Assembly: GCA_016711045.1 (NCBI GenBank)
Contig: JADJTT010000012.1
Span: forward strand, 186,001 to 250,000
Reading direction: 5' to 3'
DNA from: Saprospirales bacterium
GTDB lineage: Bacteria; Bacteroidota; Bacteroidia; Chitinophagales; Saprospiraceae
DNA: 64,000 nt
The notes under the pieces were generated by a model. It was not told where the DNA came from. It saw nothing but the letters and a program-made list of their open reading frames with translations, and did no database searches. This document shows, piece after piece, positions 51,201 through 59,083 of the stretch. The stretch's first letter is position 1. Each line of letters starts with the position of its first letter. The position numbers and the translations under genes are program-made.

Positions 51201-51240
51201 AAGAGCTTCGTTCCTTGATTGGGGGCGAAGCTCTTTTTTA
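51201..51240 (+). terminator. Hairpin terminator between the TPR paralogs
   Basis: AAGAGCTTCG (51201-51210) pairs with CGAAGCTCTT (51226-51235), loop of 15 bases, followed by a run of T. It lies 28 bases after the stop of paralog A. Confidence 0.75.
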
Positions 51241-51254
51241 TCGGTGCTCCTGCG

Positions 51255-51262
51255 TATCTTTG
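51255..51262 (+). promoter_or_regulatory. -7 box TATCTTTG for TPR paralog B
   Basis: TATCTTTG matches TAnnTTTG and lies 43 bases before the ATG at 51306, just after the terminator of the previous gene, so paralog B is independently transcribed. Confidence 0.6.
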
Positions 51263-51305
51263 TTTATCCTCTAAATGCGGATAGCAACCAATTAATAGTC
51301 CAGCT

Positions 51306-52745
51306 ATGACAACGAAAAACTTAACCATTGGTATCCTGTTCTTTCTCTTGATGGGCGTGGCTGCCTGTACACCTAAAACGACTGAAAAAGCCACCCCCAC
51401 TCCCGACCCCACGCCAGCTCCTGTGACGGAAGAGGAAAGTATGAGCAATTGCCCTAAATGGACCGACCTGCCTGCGGCAAAAGCGGATGAAGTGGAAACC
51501 AACTATGTCATTTACCGGGATTTCTTAAAAGCCGGAGATTATACCGAGGCGTATAAGCTGTGGCAAAAGGTTTACGCGATCGCTCCCGCAGCGGATGGCA
51601 AGCGACAAACCATTTTCAATGATGGTATCTATTTCTATGAAAACCTCATTCGGGGTGAGGAAGACAGCCTGCGCCGGGACGAATACATCGACCTGATCTT
51701 TCAAATTTATGACGAGCTCGACCGGTGCTATCCCCAGGGAGGCTATGTGATCGGCCGAAAGGCCTTCGATCTCTATTACAAATATCCCCAAAAAGCTGAC
51801 AAAGAGCGCATCTTCTCCCTTTTCCGTCAATCGGTAGATATGGACGGAATGAAGACCCAGTACTTCGTGCTCAACCCTTTTACCGCCTTATTGGTCGACC
51901 AGTATTTTGACGGGAAGGTCGCCCTTGAAGACGCTCAAAAATACGAGCAGTTGATCCTGGCGGTGCTGAAAAAAGGGTTGTCCGGGTGTAAAGGAACCGA
52001 TTGTGATAAGTGGAACATCATTAACGAATATGCCCCGGCCAGGTTGGAAGCGTTTGAAACCGTCAAGGGCTTTTACGACTGCGCTTATTACGAAGAAAAA
52101 TACTACGACGCTTTCATCCAGAACCCAACCGATTGCGATGCGATTCTCACAGCATACAGTCGATTCAAGTGGGGCGACTGTACCGAAACCAGCAAAAAAT
52201 TTCAGGAAATTATTGCGGCAGGGAACGCCAATTGCGTGGAGGAAAAATCACTGGAAGCCGCATATAGAGCCCTCCGCGAAGCTCGCTACAAAGAGGCGAT
52301 AGACCTGTTTCAAAAAGCGGCAGACGAAGAGAGCAACACAGCTAAAAAAGCCCAGATCACGCTACTCATCTCCAAGGTTTACTACGCCCACCTCAAAAAC
52401 TTCCCAACTGCCCGTAAGTATGCCCTTATCGCGGCAGGCATTCAGCCGAATTGGGGGGAGCCTTATTTGCTCATCGGACGTCTCTACGCCTCCAGCGGAC
52501 CGCTTTGCGGCCCCGGCAGGGGGTGGGATAGCCAGGTAGTCACCTGGGTTGCTATTGATAAGTGGAATTACGCCAAGAAGGTTGACCCCAGCGTGGCTAA
52601 AGAAGCCAACAACCTGATCAATCGCTATTCGGTGTATATGCCGAGCCGCGAAGATATCTTCCAAAAATTACATCAGGAAAACGATCCATACTTCGTAGGA
52701 TGCTGGATACAGGAATCCACCACTATACGCGCCGCACCGCAATAA
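51306..52745 (+). CDS. TPR-like lipoprotein, paralog B
   Basis: The 479-residue protein is a lipoprotein (FFLLMGVAACTPK) with a Pro/Thr-rich linker (about residues 25-45), then SNCPKWTDLPAAKADEVETN and TPR helices that align with paralog A: YRDFLKAGDYTEAYKLWQKV then YAIAPAADGKRQTIFNDGIY; IAAGIQPNWGEPYLLIGRLY near the end; final VGCWIQESTTIRAAPQ. It contains a Cys pair (CKGTDC) not seen in paralog A. The lipid anchor against paralog A's cleavable signal suggests the two act at different places in the envelope. Confidence 0.8.
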   Translation: MTTKNLTIGILFFLLMGVAACTPKTTEKATPTPDPTPAPVTEEESMSNCPKWTDLPAAKADEVETNYVIYRDFLKAGDYTEAYKLWQKVYAIAPAADGKRQTIFNDGIYFYENLIRGEEDSLRRDEYIDLIFQIYDELDRCYPQGGYVIGRKAFDLYYKYPQKADKERIFSLFRQSVDMDGMKTQYFVLNPFTALLVDQYFDGKVALEDAQKYEQLILAVLKKGLSGCKGTDCDKWNIINEYAPARLEAFETVKGFYDCAYYEEKYYDAFIQNPTDCDAILTAYSRFKWGDCTETSKKFQEIIAAGNANCVEEKSLEAAYRALREARYKEAIDLFQKAADEESNTAKKAQITLLISKVYYAHLKNFPTARKYALIAAGIQPNWGEPYLLIGRLYASSGPLCGPGRGWDSQVVTWVAIDKWNYAKKVDPSVAKEANNLINRYSVYMPSREDIFQKLHQENDPYFVGCWIQESTTIRAAPQ

Positions 52746-52762
52746 AAATTGAGGTGAAACGA

Positions 52763-53563
52763 TCAGGACATTTCCCCGTTCTCCTTTGGATTTGATTTTT
52801 GCAGATAGAGCTCCAGTGCACGCGTCATGGATGGAGCTTCCGGCGCCGGCGCCTTGACGTTGATGGTAAGCCCTCGCTCTTCTACTGCCTTGCTGGTGCT
52901 ATTCCCAAAAACGGCTATCCGCGTTTCATTTTGCTGGAACCCAGGGAAGTTTTCGTATAGAGACTTGATACCCAGCGGGCTGAAAAACACGAGTATGTCG
53001 TAGGTTACATGGCTCAGGTCAGACAAATCGCTGCTGACAGTCTTATACATCAGGGCATCTCTCCAGTTGAAGCGATTTTCATCCAGGAAGGAGGAGACCT
53101 CCGGCCCGCCCAGGTTGGAGCACGGCAGGAGAAACTTCTCTTTATCCTTGTGTTTGAGCAGGTAAGGTTTGAGATCGCTGATATCGCGAACCCCTACAAA
53201 TACTTTGCGTTTTCGGTAGACAATAAACTTTTGAAGGTAGTTGGCCACTGCTTCAGAGAGACAGAAATATTTGGTGTCCGGAGACATGCGCACACGCATT
53301 TCATCACAAAGCCGGAAGAAATGGTCAATGGAGTTCTTGCTGGTAAAGATCACCGCAGTAAATTCTTCCAGGTGGATCTTCGACTTTCGAAACTCCTTTG
53401 CCGGTACAGCCTCTACGTGAATAAACGGCCGCCAGTCTATGGTGAGGCCATATCTCTTTTCCAGTTCGTAGTAGGGAGAGCGTTCAGGCTTCGGCTGGGA
53501 TACGAGTATTGTCTTTACTTCTTTGTAGGTCACTTCCTTCTTCACTTTTCCGTTTGCGGACAT
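52763..53563 (-). CDS. hemD: Uroporphyrinogen-III synthase family protein
   Basis: The 266-residue protein matches the HemD two-domain fold: TILVSQPKPERSPYYELEKR ... FTAVIFTSKNSIDHFFRLCD ... FLLPCSNLGGPEVSSFL ... YDILVFFSPLGIKSLYENFP ... RIAVFGNSTSKAVEERGLTI. It closes hydroxymethylbilane to uroporphyrinogen III in heme synthesis. It follows the DUF4271 gene by 51 bases on the same strand, a neighbourhood I recall as common in Bacteroidota. Confidence 0.88.
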   Translation of the reverse strand: MSANGKVKKEVTYKEVKTILVSQPKPERSPYYELEKRYGLTIDWRPFIHVEAVPAKEFRKSKIHLEEFTAVIFTSKNSIDHFFRLCDEMRVRMSPDTKYFCLSEAVANYLQKFIVYRKRKVFVGVRDISDLKPYLLKHKDKEKFLLPCSNLGGPEVSSFLDENRFNWRDALMYKTVSSDLSDLSHVTYDILVFFSPLGIKSLYENFPGFQQNETRIAVFGNSTSKAVEERGLTINVKAPAPEAPSMTRALELYLQKSNPKENGEMS

Positions 53564-53614
53564 TCAACTTTTGTTTAGGATTTCTTAGGGACCAAGAATT
53601 ACCGCACTACCTCT

Positions 53615-54544
53615 TTAACTGCTGTTTGCGGCCATATAAACAACCTTAGCTACAATCAAAGCAGGAGCAATTTCCACGGTGCAAATATACAACAAAAAGT
53701 GAAATAGATGAAGTGCGACAAATCGCCCTGCAATAAAGACACCCCGAACAAACCGGAATGCAAATACCAATCCGAGCATCGTGAAGGCCAGCACGATCAC
53801 GCCTGACACCGCATCAGCAGGTCCATAAGCAATCAGCAAGTTGAAGGGCATAAGGAGAAAGCCAAGAACAATACTGAATATAATAATGGTGAAACTATAC
53901 ACCCTCAGTTCTTTCTGAACGGGCAATACCGCCTCCAGTACCTTGAGCAGTAAATGCTTGGCGGCAAAGATCCCTGCCAATCCGCCAGTCAACAGCGCAA
54001 AAGATACCCAATGCCGTTCGGCTATTGGGATTCCATAATGCCAGGACAGGAGGAACAAGAAAAACCCTCCATTGAAGAAAAAAAACAGATAAAACAAAAA
54101 ATAGGGTATCGAGACGATACTTCCCTGCTCTCTGTGGAGCTGGGAGAGCATATTATCATTTAGAAAAGCCCGGTAAGCGCGGGCCGGGATAGACCGAAAA
54201 AGGGTAAACAAGATGGTCAGAAGGAGAAAAAGCTGAATAACGATCGTAAACAGAAAGCGCCGGTAACGCGCCTCGCTCGACGAAGACACCATCGCCTGCC
54301 CAGGATCCCCTTCTGCGGAAGGTTCTATGGAAACAGCCTCAGCCCCGGAGGACGGGGGCGCTACTATTTCGAAAGGGTTGGACGTATTTGTATCTGCCTG
54401 CACGGGAGCCGCTGCCTCCTCTTTCGAAAGACGAGGCTTCAACTCAAAAGGATTCTGTCCGTTCTGGGCCAAAAGACCGACCGCCGTTGCCAGAATTAGC
54501 AACAAACCAAACCAAGCCCGCCGCAGAATTGTTTTACCTTTCAT
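53615..54544 (-). CDS. DUF4271 membrane protein
   Basis: The 309-residue protein has a signal-like N-terminus (WFGLLLILATAVGLLAQ), a low-complexity Pro/Ser/Ala/Glu periplasmic segment (about 28-90) with two NPFE motifs (NGQNPFELKP, NTSNPFEIVA), and then about six membrane helices, including LFYLFFFFNGGFFLFLLSWH. This layout matches DUF4271, a family of Bacteroidota inner-membrane proteins found beside hemD. Function unknown. Confidence 0.82.
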   Translation of the reverse strand: MKGKTILRRAWFGLLLILATAVGLLAQNGQNPFELKPRLSKEEAAAPVQADTNTSNPFEIVAPPSSGAEAVSIEPSAEGDPGQAMVSSSSEARYRRFLFTIVIQLFLLLTILFTLFRSIPARAYRAFLNDNMLSQLHREQGSIVSIPYFLFYLFFFFNGGFFLFLLSWHYGIPIAERHWVSFALLTGGLAGIFAAKHLLLKVLEAVLPVQKELRVYSFTIIIFSIVLGFLLMPFNLLIAYGPADAVSGVIVLAFTMLGLVFAFRFVRGVFIAGRFVALHLFHFLLYICTVEIAPALIVAKVVYMAANSS

Positions 54545-54549
54545 ATCCG

Positions 54550-54641
54550 CAAAAATAGGCGATTCCGTTCACTGTACGGCATACTCCAACGGAAATCAAT
54601 CGAAAACACCTCCGTTTTGCACCGGTAAAAGCCTATTTTTG
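54550..54641. promoter_or_regulatory. Divergent promoter region with mirrored GCCTATTTTTG elements
   Basis: GCCTATTTTTG is present once in each direction: plus strand at 54631-54641, minus strand at 54550-54560. Each contains TATTTTTG, a match to the -7 box TAnnTTTG, one pointing to the histidine kinase (TTG at 54690) and one to DUF4271 (ATG at 54544, only 5 bases away, implying a nearly leaderless transcript). A second inverted pair TTCCGTT/AACGGAA lies at 54563-54569 and 54588-54594. Confidence 0.5.
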
Positions 54642-54689
54642 ACGCAAAGACCAAAAAAACTGTCTTCTAATTGACCAAACTACCGATTT

Positions 54690-56009
54690 TTGAAGAACTC
54701 CACTATTATCCGGGTCGTTTTGGTTGGCGCATTCGCCATCATCAGCATCATCGGCGTGCAAACCTACTGGGTGCTCAATACCTGGAACGTGAAAGAACAG
54801 GAATTTCATGAACGGGTAGTTGTAGCGTTGCTCAACGTGGCCAAGCAGTTTGAAAAACTGGGTAACCAACTCCCCGCTTACGACCTGATCACCCAGGTGA
54901 CTACCAACTACTACGTCGTCAATATCAACGATGTCATCAATGCCAACAACCTGCAATTCTTCCTCCGCCGTGAACTCGAAGCGGTGGGCCTGACCGAAGG
55001 CTATGAATACGCCATCTATGACTGTGCGACCAACAAGATGGTCTATGGCGATTATATAAGCAATTCGTTAGGGGATACCATCCCCGCATTGGATACCGAC
55101 CTGCCTATTTACGATAAGTTTACCTACTATTTCGGCGTGCGATTTCCCAACCGCACCAACCAGATTCTGAGCTCAATGGGCCTGACCATCACTTTCTCCG
55201 CCCTCTTGCTTCTGACTATTGTGTTCTTCCTGTATTCCATCTTTGTGATCCTCCGCCAAAAGCAGCTCTCAGAAATGCAGAAGGACTTTATCAACAATAT
55301 GACGCACGAGTTCAAAACCCCTATTTCTACGATAAAGATATCCGCCGATGTCTTCCTGCATAACCCGCAGATCCAATCTGATCCGCGATTGCTCCAGTAT
55401 GCAAAAATCATCCAGGATCAGAACCAACGTCTTAACAACCAGGTAGAAAAAGTGCTTCAACTGGCAAAGATCGAAGGCGATAATTTCAGGCTGACGCCGG
55501 AAGAATTAGACCTCCACGACCTCTTGAAAACTATTGTCCCTTCGACCATGATGAAAGTGGAAGAGCTCGGAGGAAGCCTGGTATGTACCCTCTCCGATTC
55601 ACAACCCATGGTCATGGCAGACCGTCTCCACCTTTCCAATATCATTCACAATTTGCTTGACAATGCTATTAAGTATTGCAATGGAGTTCCCCATATTGAA
55701 GTGATTACGCAGACCAAAGGGAAAAATGTCCTTCTCGTGGTTTCTGATAAAGGAATCGGCATTGACCCTGAATACCAACATAAGGTTTTTGATAAATTTT
55801 ACCGCGTCCCTACCGGAAATGTCCACAATGTGAAAGGTTTTGGGCTTGGCCTCTTCTACATTAAAAGCATCTGCCAGGCACACGGATGGAAGATCGAACT
55901 GGAAAGCCAACCCGAGCAGGGTACTTCCATTGCGATTCTAATGCCCGAAATTTCTCCCACTACCCCGACCGAAACACTTGAAAACGTCGAAAAACACCCC
56001 CTGTCATGA
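54690..56009 (+). CDS. Sensor histidine kinase, RprX-like
   Basis: The 439-residue kinase starts at a TTG (54690). Two membrane helices (about 8-28 and 163-187) flank a periplasmic sensor of about 135 residues. The H-box NNMTHEFKTPIS has the phosphoacceptor His206, then N-box HNLLDNAIKYCNG, G1 VSDKGIGIDPEYQ and G2 GFGLGLFYIKSI. The stop overlaps the response regulator start (ATGA), so the two are coupled. The pair resembles RprX/RprY of Bacteroides; the signal is unknown. Confidence 0.92.
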   Translation: MKNSTIIRVVLVGAFAIISIIGVQTYWVLNTWNVKEQEFHERVVVALLNVAKQFEKLGNQLPAYDLITQVTTNYYVVNINDVINANNLQFFLRRELEAVGLTEGYEYAIYDCATNKMVYGDYISNSLGDTIPALDTDLPIYDKFTYYFGVRFPNRTNQILSSMGLTITFSALLLLTIVFFLYSIFVILRQKQLSEMQKDFINNMTHEFKTPISTIKISADVFLHNPQIQSDPRLLQYAKIIQDQNQRLNNQVEKVLQLAKIEGDNFRLTPEELDLHDLLKTIVPSTMMKVEELGGSLVCTLSDSQPMVMADRLHLSNIIHNLLDNAIKYCNGVPHIEVITQTKGKNVLLVVSDKGIGIDPEYQHKVFDKFYRVPTGNVHNVKGFGLGLFYIKSICQAHGWKIELESQPEQGTSIAILMPEISPTTPTETLENVEKHPLS

Positions 56010-56686
56010 AAGCGCACCTGCTATATGTCGAAGACGATGAAAGCTTAAGTTTTGTCACAAGAGACAACCTCCTGCTCCAAGGATATGAGATCACTCATTG
56101 TATCAATGGCCGGGAGGCCCTGGAAAAGATCCAGCAAAATTCCTTTGACCTCTGCATCCTGGATATCATGCTTCCGGAGATGGACGGATTTACCCTGGCT
56201 CAGGAAATCCGGGCTTCCAACCCTCATGTACCTATCATTTTTCTAACTGCCAAGTCGCTAAAGGAAGACAAATTGCACGGCCTGAAGATCGGAGGCGATG
56301 ACTATATCACCAAGCCATTCAGCATTGAAGAACTGATTCTCAAGATCGAGATCTTTTTACGCCGGCGCAGTATTCACCAGGCTCCCTCGCCCACCAGCTA
56401 CCGGCTCGGGAAATACGAATTCGATTACGAAAATTTGCAACTCACCACAGGTAGTGATAGCCGCACACTCACCCAAAAGGAAGCGGACCTGCTTCGATTT
56501 TTCCTGGATAACCCCAACCAGGTCATTAAGCGCTCGACCATCCTGGAGCAGTTATGGGGCGAAGATGACTACTTCCTCGGCAGAAGCCTGGATGTATTTA
56601 TCTCCCGCCTCCGGAAATACCTGAAACAGGACGATTCGCTGAAGATCGAGAATATACATGGGGTGGGATTCAAATTTAAGTACTGA
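56006..56686 (+). CDS. OmpR-family response regulator, RprY-like
   Basis: The 226-residue regulator has a receiver domain with acidic pair ED/DD near residues 9-11, phosphoacceptor Asp53 (CILDIMLPEMDG) and conserved Thr/Lys (FLTAKS, YITKPFS). The C-terminal winged helix has LTQKEADLLRFFLDNPNQVI and SLDVFISRLRKYLKQD. It works with the upstream kinase and is separated by only 5 bases from the convergent second kinase gene. Confidence 0.94.
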   Translation: MKAHLLYVEDDESLSFVTRDNLLLQGYEITHCINGREALEKIQQNSFDLCILDIMLPEMDGFTLAQEIRASNPHVPIIFLTAKSLKEDKLHGLKIGGDDYITKPFSIEELILKIEIFLRRRSIHQAPSPTSYRLGKYEFDYENLQLTTGSDSRTLTQKEADLLRFFLDNPNQVIKRSTILEQLWGEDDYFLGRSLDVFISRLRKYLKQDDSLKIENIHGVGFKFKY

Positions 56687-56691
56687 GTTAT

Positions 56692-57456
56692 TTAGTCCTT
56701 CGAATTGAAGGAGACGATAAGGCGATGGAGCGTACCTTCCTGCTCATACCCCAGGGTGAATCCATAGTAATCACAAATCCGCTTGATGATGGAAAGTCCC
56801 AACCCCAGGCTCTCTTCTTTTTCGGTTTGTCGCTCAAACCTGCCGAACAGGGCTTCCGGAGGGCCATCGAGCGGATCGCCCGGATTTGAAATGATCAGTC
56901 TGTTTTTTTCGAGTTCAATTCCGATCCAACCGTTATGCACATTGTGCCTGGTGGCATTTTGAAGGAGATTGGAAATCAATATTTCTGCCAGCGCTGGGCT
57001 CATCCGGTACTGGACTTTTGAATGAAAGGCCTTCCGCACTTCCAGCTTCTGCATTTCGATCAAATCCACATAATAGCCCAATACTTCTTCAACTACCGCT
57101 CCGATATCCACTACTTCGTGGTCAGCAAACCGATTGTGCTCGATCTTTGACAGAAGGATCAGGGAACTATTGATCTTAGCCAGGCGATTGGTGTTTTTAA
57201 GGATGATATCCAGCACTTCCATTTCCGCCTCGCCCATCTGAGGGGACTGAAGCAGAAGCTCCACATGGCCTTTAATCACAGCCAAGGGGGTCTGCAGTTC
57301 ATGTGCCGCATTTTCGGTGAATTGTTTATTGGCTTCCTGCACCCGGGTAGCGAATCTGCCTTTCTTTCTAAAGCAACAGATATAAAAACAACCTAAGCCG
57401 CCCATAAAGAAGAAGAGGGCAGCAACTACTGCGATATAAGCCCAGGTGCAGTTCAA
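56692..57456 (-). CDS. Short sensor histidine kinase without a periplasmic sensor
   Basis: The 254-residue kinase starts at a TTG (57456) overlapping the stop of the response regulator. One N-terminal membrane helix (about 5-28, rich in Phe, Gly and Cys: FYICCFRKKG) leads directly into the H-box ENAAHELQTPLAV (His52), N-box SNLLQNATRHNVHNG and a G-box ESLGLGLSIIKRICDYYG. The D-(G1) box (ISNPGDPLDGPPE) is atypical. With essentially no extracytoplasmic domain, sensing may occur within the membrane or through a partner protein. Confidence 0.88.
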   Translation of the reverse strand: MNCTWAYIAVVAALFFFMGGLGCFYICCFRKKGRFATRVQEANKQFTENAAHELQTPLAVIKGHVELLLQSPQMGEAEMEVLDIILKNTNRLAKINSSLILLSKIEHNRFADHEVVDIGAVVEEVLGYYVDLIEMQKLEVRKAFHSKVQYRMSPALAEILISNLLQNATRHNVHNGWIGIELEKNRLIISNPGDPLDGPPEALFGRFERQTEKEESLGLGLSIIKRICDYYGFTLGYEQEGTLHRLIVSFNSKD

Positions 57457-58130
57457 TTGGCAATAAATTTATACCCAATCCCATAAACCGTCTTCAGGCA
57501 TTCTTCACAGCCGTTGTCGGCCAGCTTTTTGCGAAGGTTTTTGACATGGGCGTAGATAAAATCATAAGAGAGGGTGTCGTCCATATAATCGCCCCAAAGA
57601 TGCTCGGCAATAGAATCTTTCGTCACCACCCGGTTTTTATTGCGGGCCAGGTAGACCAGAATATCGAATTCCTTTTTGGTGAGTTGCAATGGAACCCCAT
57701 TGGCTTCGACCAGCCGCTCATCCAGACGGATCAAAAGGACCCCGAAATGCATCACATTGCTGATTTGCCCATTTTTACGCCGGACAACCGCTTTTATCCG
57801 GGCGTTCAATTCGGAAAGATTAAAAGGTTTGGATAAAAAGTCATCGGCGCCTTCATTCAACCCCAATACCCGGTCGGCAGCCGTATCACGGGCAGATATC
57901 ACGATGATCCCCGCCCCAGATTCCTGTTCTTTCAGGACACGGATCAATTTCATGCCGTCGCCTTTGGGCAGATTGAGGTCCAATAAAATGCAATCGTACT
58001 CGTGATTGATGATTTTTTTATAGGCATCCGGAAAGTCTATGGCATACTCACACAGATACCCTTCCCGCTTCAAATACCGGGAAATGGCATTGAGCAGATT
58101 TTGTTCATCCTCGACGATAAGCAGCTTCAT
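57453..58130 (-). CDS. OmpR/QseB-type response regulator
   Basis: The 225-residue regulator has a receiver with Asp51 (CILLDLNLPKGDG), VISARDTAADRVLGLNEGAD and KPFNLSELNARI, then a winged helix (LTKKEFDILVYLARNKNRVV, DTLSYDFIYAHVKNLRKKLA). It is the first gene of the pair with the short kinase. It is divergent from the SET/ATP-grasp cluster, whose upstream region it shares, so it might control that cluster (inference). Confidence 0.94.
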   Translation of the reverse strand: MKLLIVEDEQNLLNAISRYLKREGYLCEYAIDFPDAYKKIINHEYDCILLDLNLPKGDGMKLIRVLKEQESGAGIIVISARDTAADRVLGLNEGADDFLSKPFNLSELNARIKAVVRRKNGQISNVMHFGVLLIRLDERLVEANGVPLQLTKKEFDILVYLARNKNRVVTKDSIAEHLWGDYMDDTLSYDFIYAHVKNLRKKLADNGCEECLKTVYGIGYKFIAN

Positions 58131-58179
58131 GGTATCCTCTTAAAGAAAAAAAATTGGCCTCCTTATTTTAGCTCAAAAT

Positions 58180-58206
58180 ATTCAGATTTTCTTCAAATTT
58201 CTGAAT
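58180..58206. promoter_or_regulatory. Inverted repeat ATTCAGA/TCTGAAT in the shared divergent region
   Basis: ATTCAGA (58180-58186) and TCTGAAT (58200-58206) are 13 bases apart in the gap between the response regulator (-) and the lysine-rich gene (+). The 20-base centre spacing (about two helical turns) would suit a dimeric regulator. A weak -7-like TATTTTAG lies at 58164-58171. Confidence 0.35.
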
Positions 58207-58287
58207 GTTTTTTGCAGGAAATTGCACTGTAAACTAATCGGAGAGGGCACGCTGCTTGCTATCCCTCCCTAAATAGGAATGATTACC

Positions 58288-58431
58288 ATGGATCAAAAGG
58301 AGAAACCTAAGAAGAAAAAGGATCTCAAGAAGTCTTTTGATGAGTGGCAGGAGAAGCCCGTCAAGAAAAAGATACAGCACAAACCCAAGGTTAAACACCC
58401 CAAATCCTGGTATCAGGAGGAGGAAGATTAA
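58288..58431 (+). CDS. Lysine-rich 47-residue protein
   Basis: The frame from ATG 58288 to TAA 58431 encodes 47 residues; an in-frame ATG at 58279 would add three. Sixteen are lysine (for example MDQKEKPKKKKDLKKS and VKKKIQHKPKVKHPKSW), with an acidic tail (YQEEED). Support for its being real: it sits 15 bases upstream of the SET gene on the same strand in an otherwise tight operon, and the lysine-rich, tail-ended composition is coherent through its length. It resembles a histone-tail-like or nucleic-acid-binding peptide. I infer it as a possible substrate of the SET enzyme; no homolog is known to me. Confidence 0.6.
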   Translation: MDQKEKPKKKKDLKKSFDEWQEKPVKKKIQHKPKVKHPKSWYQEEED

Positions 58432-58446
58432 AAACGCACCCATTAC

Positions 58447-59061
58447 ATGATCCATCCACACACCTGCATCCGTTACATCGATGATGTAATCGGATACGGC
58501 GTTTTTGCCACTCAGTTCCTTCCAAAAGGCACCATTGTCTACGTCAAGGATGAGTTGGAGATTGACCTTTCTCCCGAACATTACCAGAGCTTGCCTTTGA
58601 CCTTCCGGGAAACTGTCGATAAATACTCTTATATTGATGAGAAAGGCCACCGGATCGTAAGTTGGGATTTTGCCAAATACGTCAACCATTGCTGCAATTG
58701 CAACACCATGAGCACGGGCTATGGGTTTGAAATTGCCATTCGGGACATCCAGGAAGGCGAAGAGATTACCGATGAATACGGGCTCTTCAACATGGAAACA
58801 GAAATGTATGTCGACTGCAAGCAAGCGAACTGCCGCAGGCGTATCATGGCTTCTGACATTGATACCTACCATGCCCAATGGGATGAAAAGGTTTTCGGTG
58901 CCCTGCTTAGGCTGGATCAGGTAGAACAAATGCTTTGGCCCATCCTGAGCGCCGAAATGCAGCATGCATTGGCAAAATTCAAGCAAGATCCGAGCCAGTA
59001 CCTTTCCGTACACCAACTTAAGTGGGAAGGCGCCTTGTACAAATGGAACGGGAAGGGATAA
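58447..59061 (+). CDS. SET-domain protein lysine methyltransferase
   Basis: The 204-residue protein is mostly a SET domain: SAM-binding GYGVF (residues 16-20), the NH motif VNHCCNCN (80-86, in place of NHSCxPN), EGEEITDEYG (103-112) with the catalytic-type Tyr111, and a post-SET-like DCKQANCRRRI with Cys124 and Cys129. Together with the cysteines at 82, 83 and 85 this could bind zinc as in eukaryotic SET enzymes. A helical tail (about 140-204) follows. The known role of the family is transfer of methyl from SAM to protein lysines. The neighbours are a lysine-rich peptide gene and an ATP-grasp ligase gene, 22 bases downstream. Confidence 0.88.
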   Translation: MIHPHTCIRYIDDVIGYGVFATQFLPKGTIVYVKDELEIDLSPEHYQSLPLTFRETVDKYSYIDEKGHRIVSWDFAKYVNHCCNCNTMSTGYGFEIAIRDIQEGEEITDEYGLFNMETEMYVDCKQANCRRRIMASDIDTYHAQWDEKVFGALLRLDQVEQMLWPILSAEMQHALAKFKQDPSQYLSVHQLKWEGALYKWNGKG

Positions 59062-59083
59062 CCATTCCCACAAAAGACAGTTG

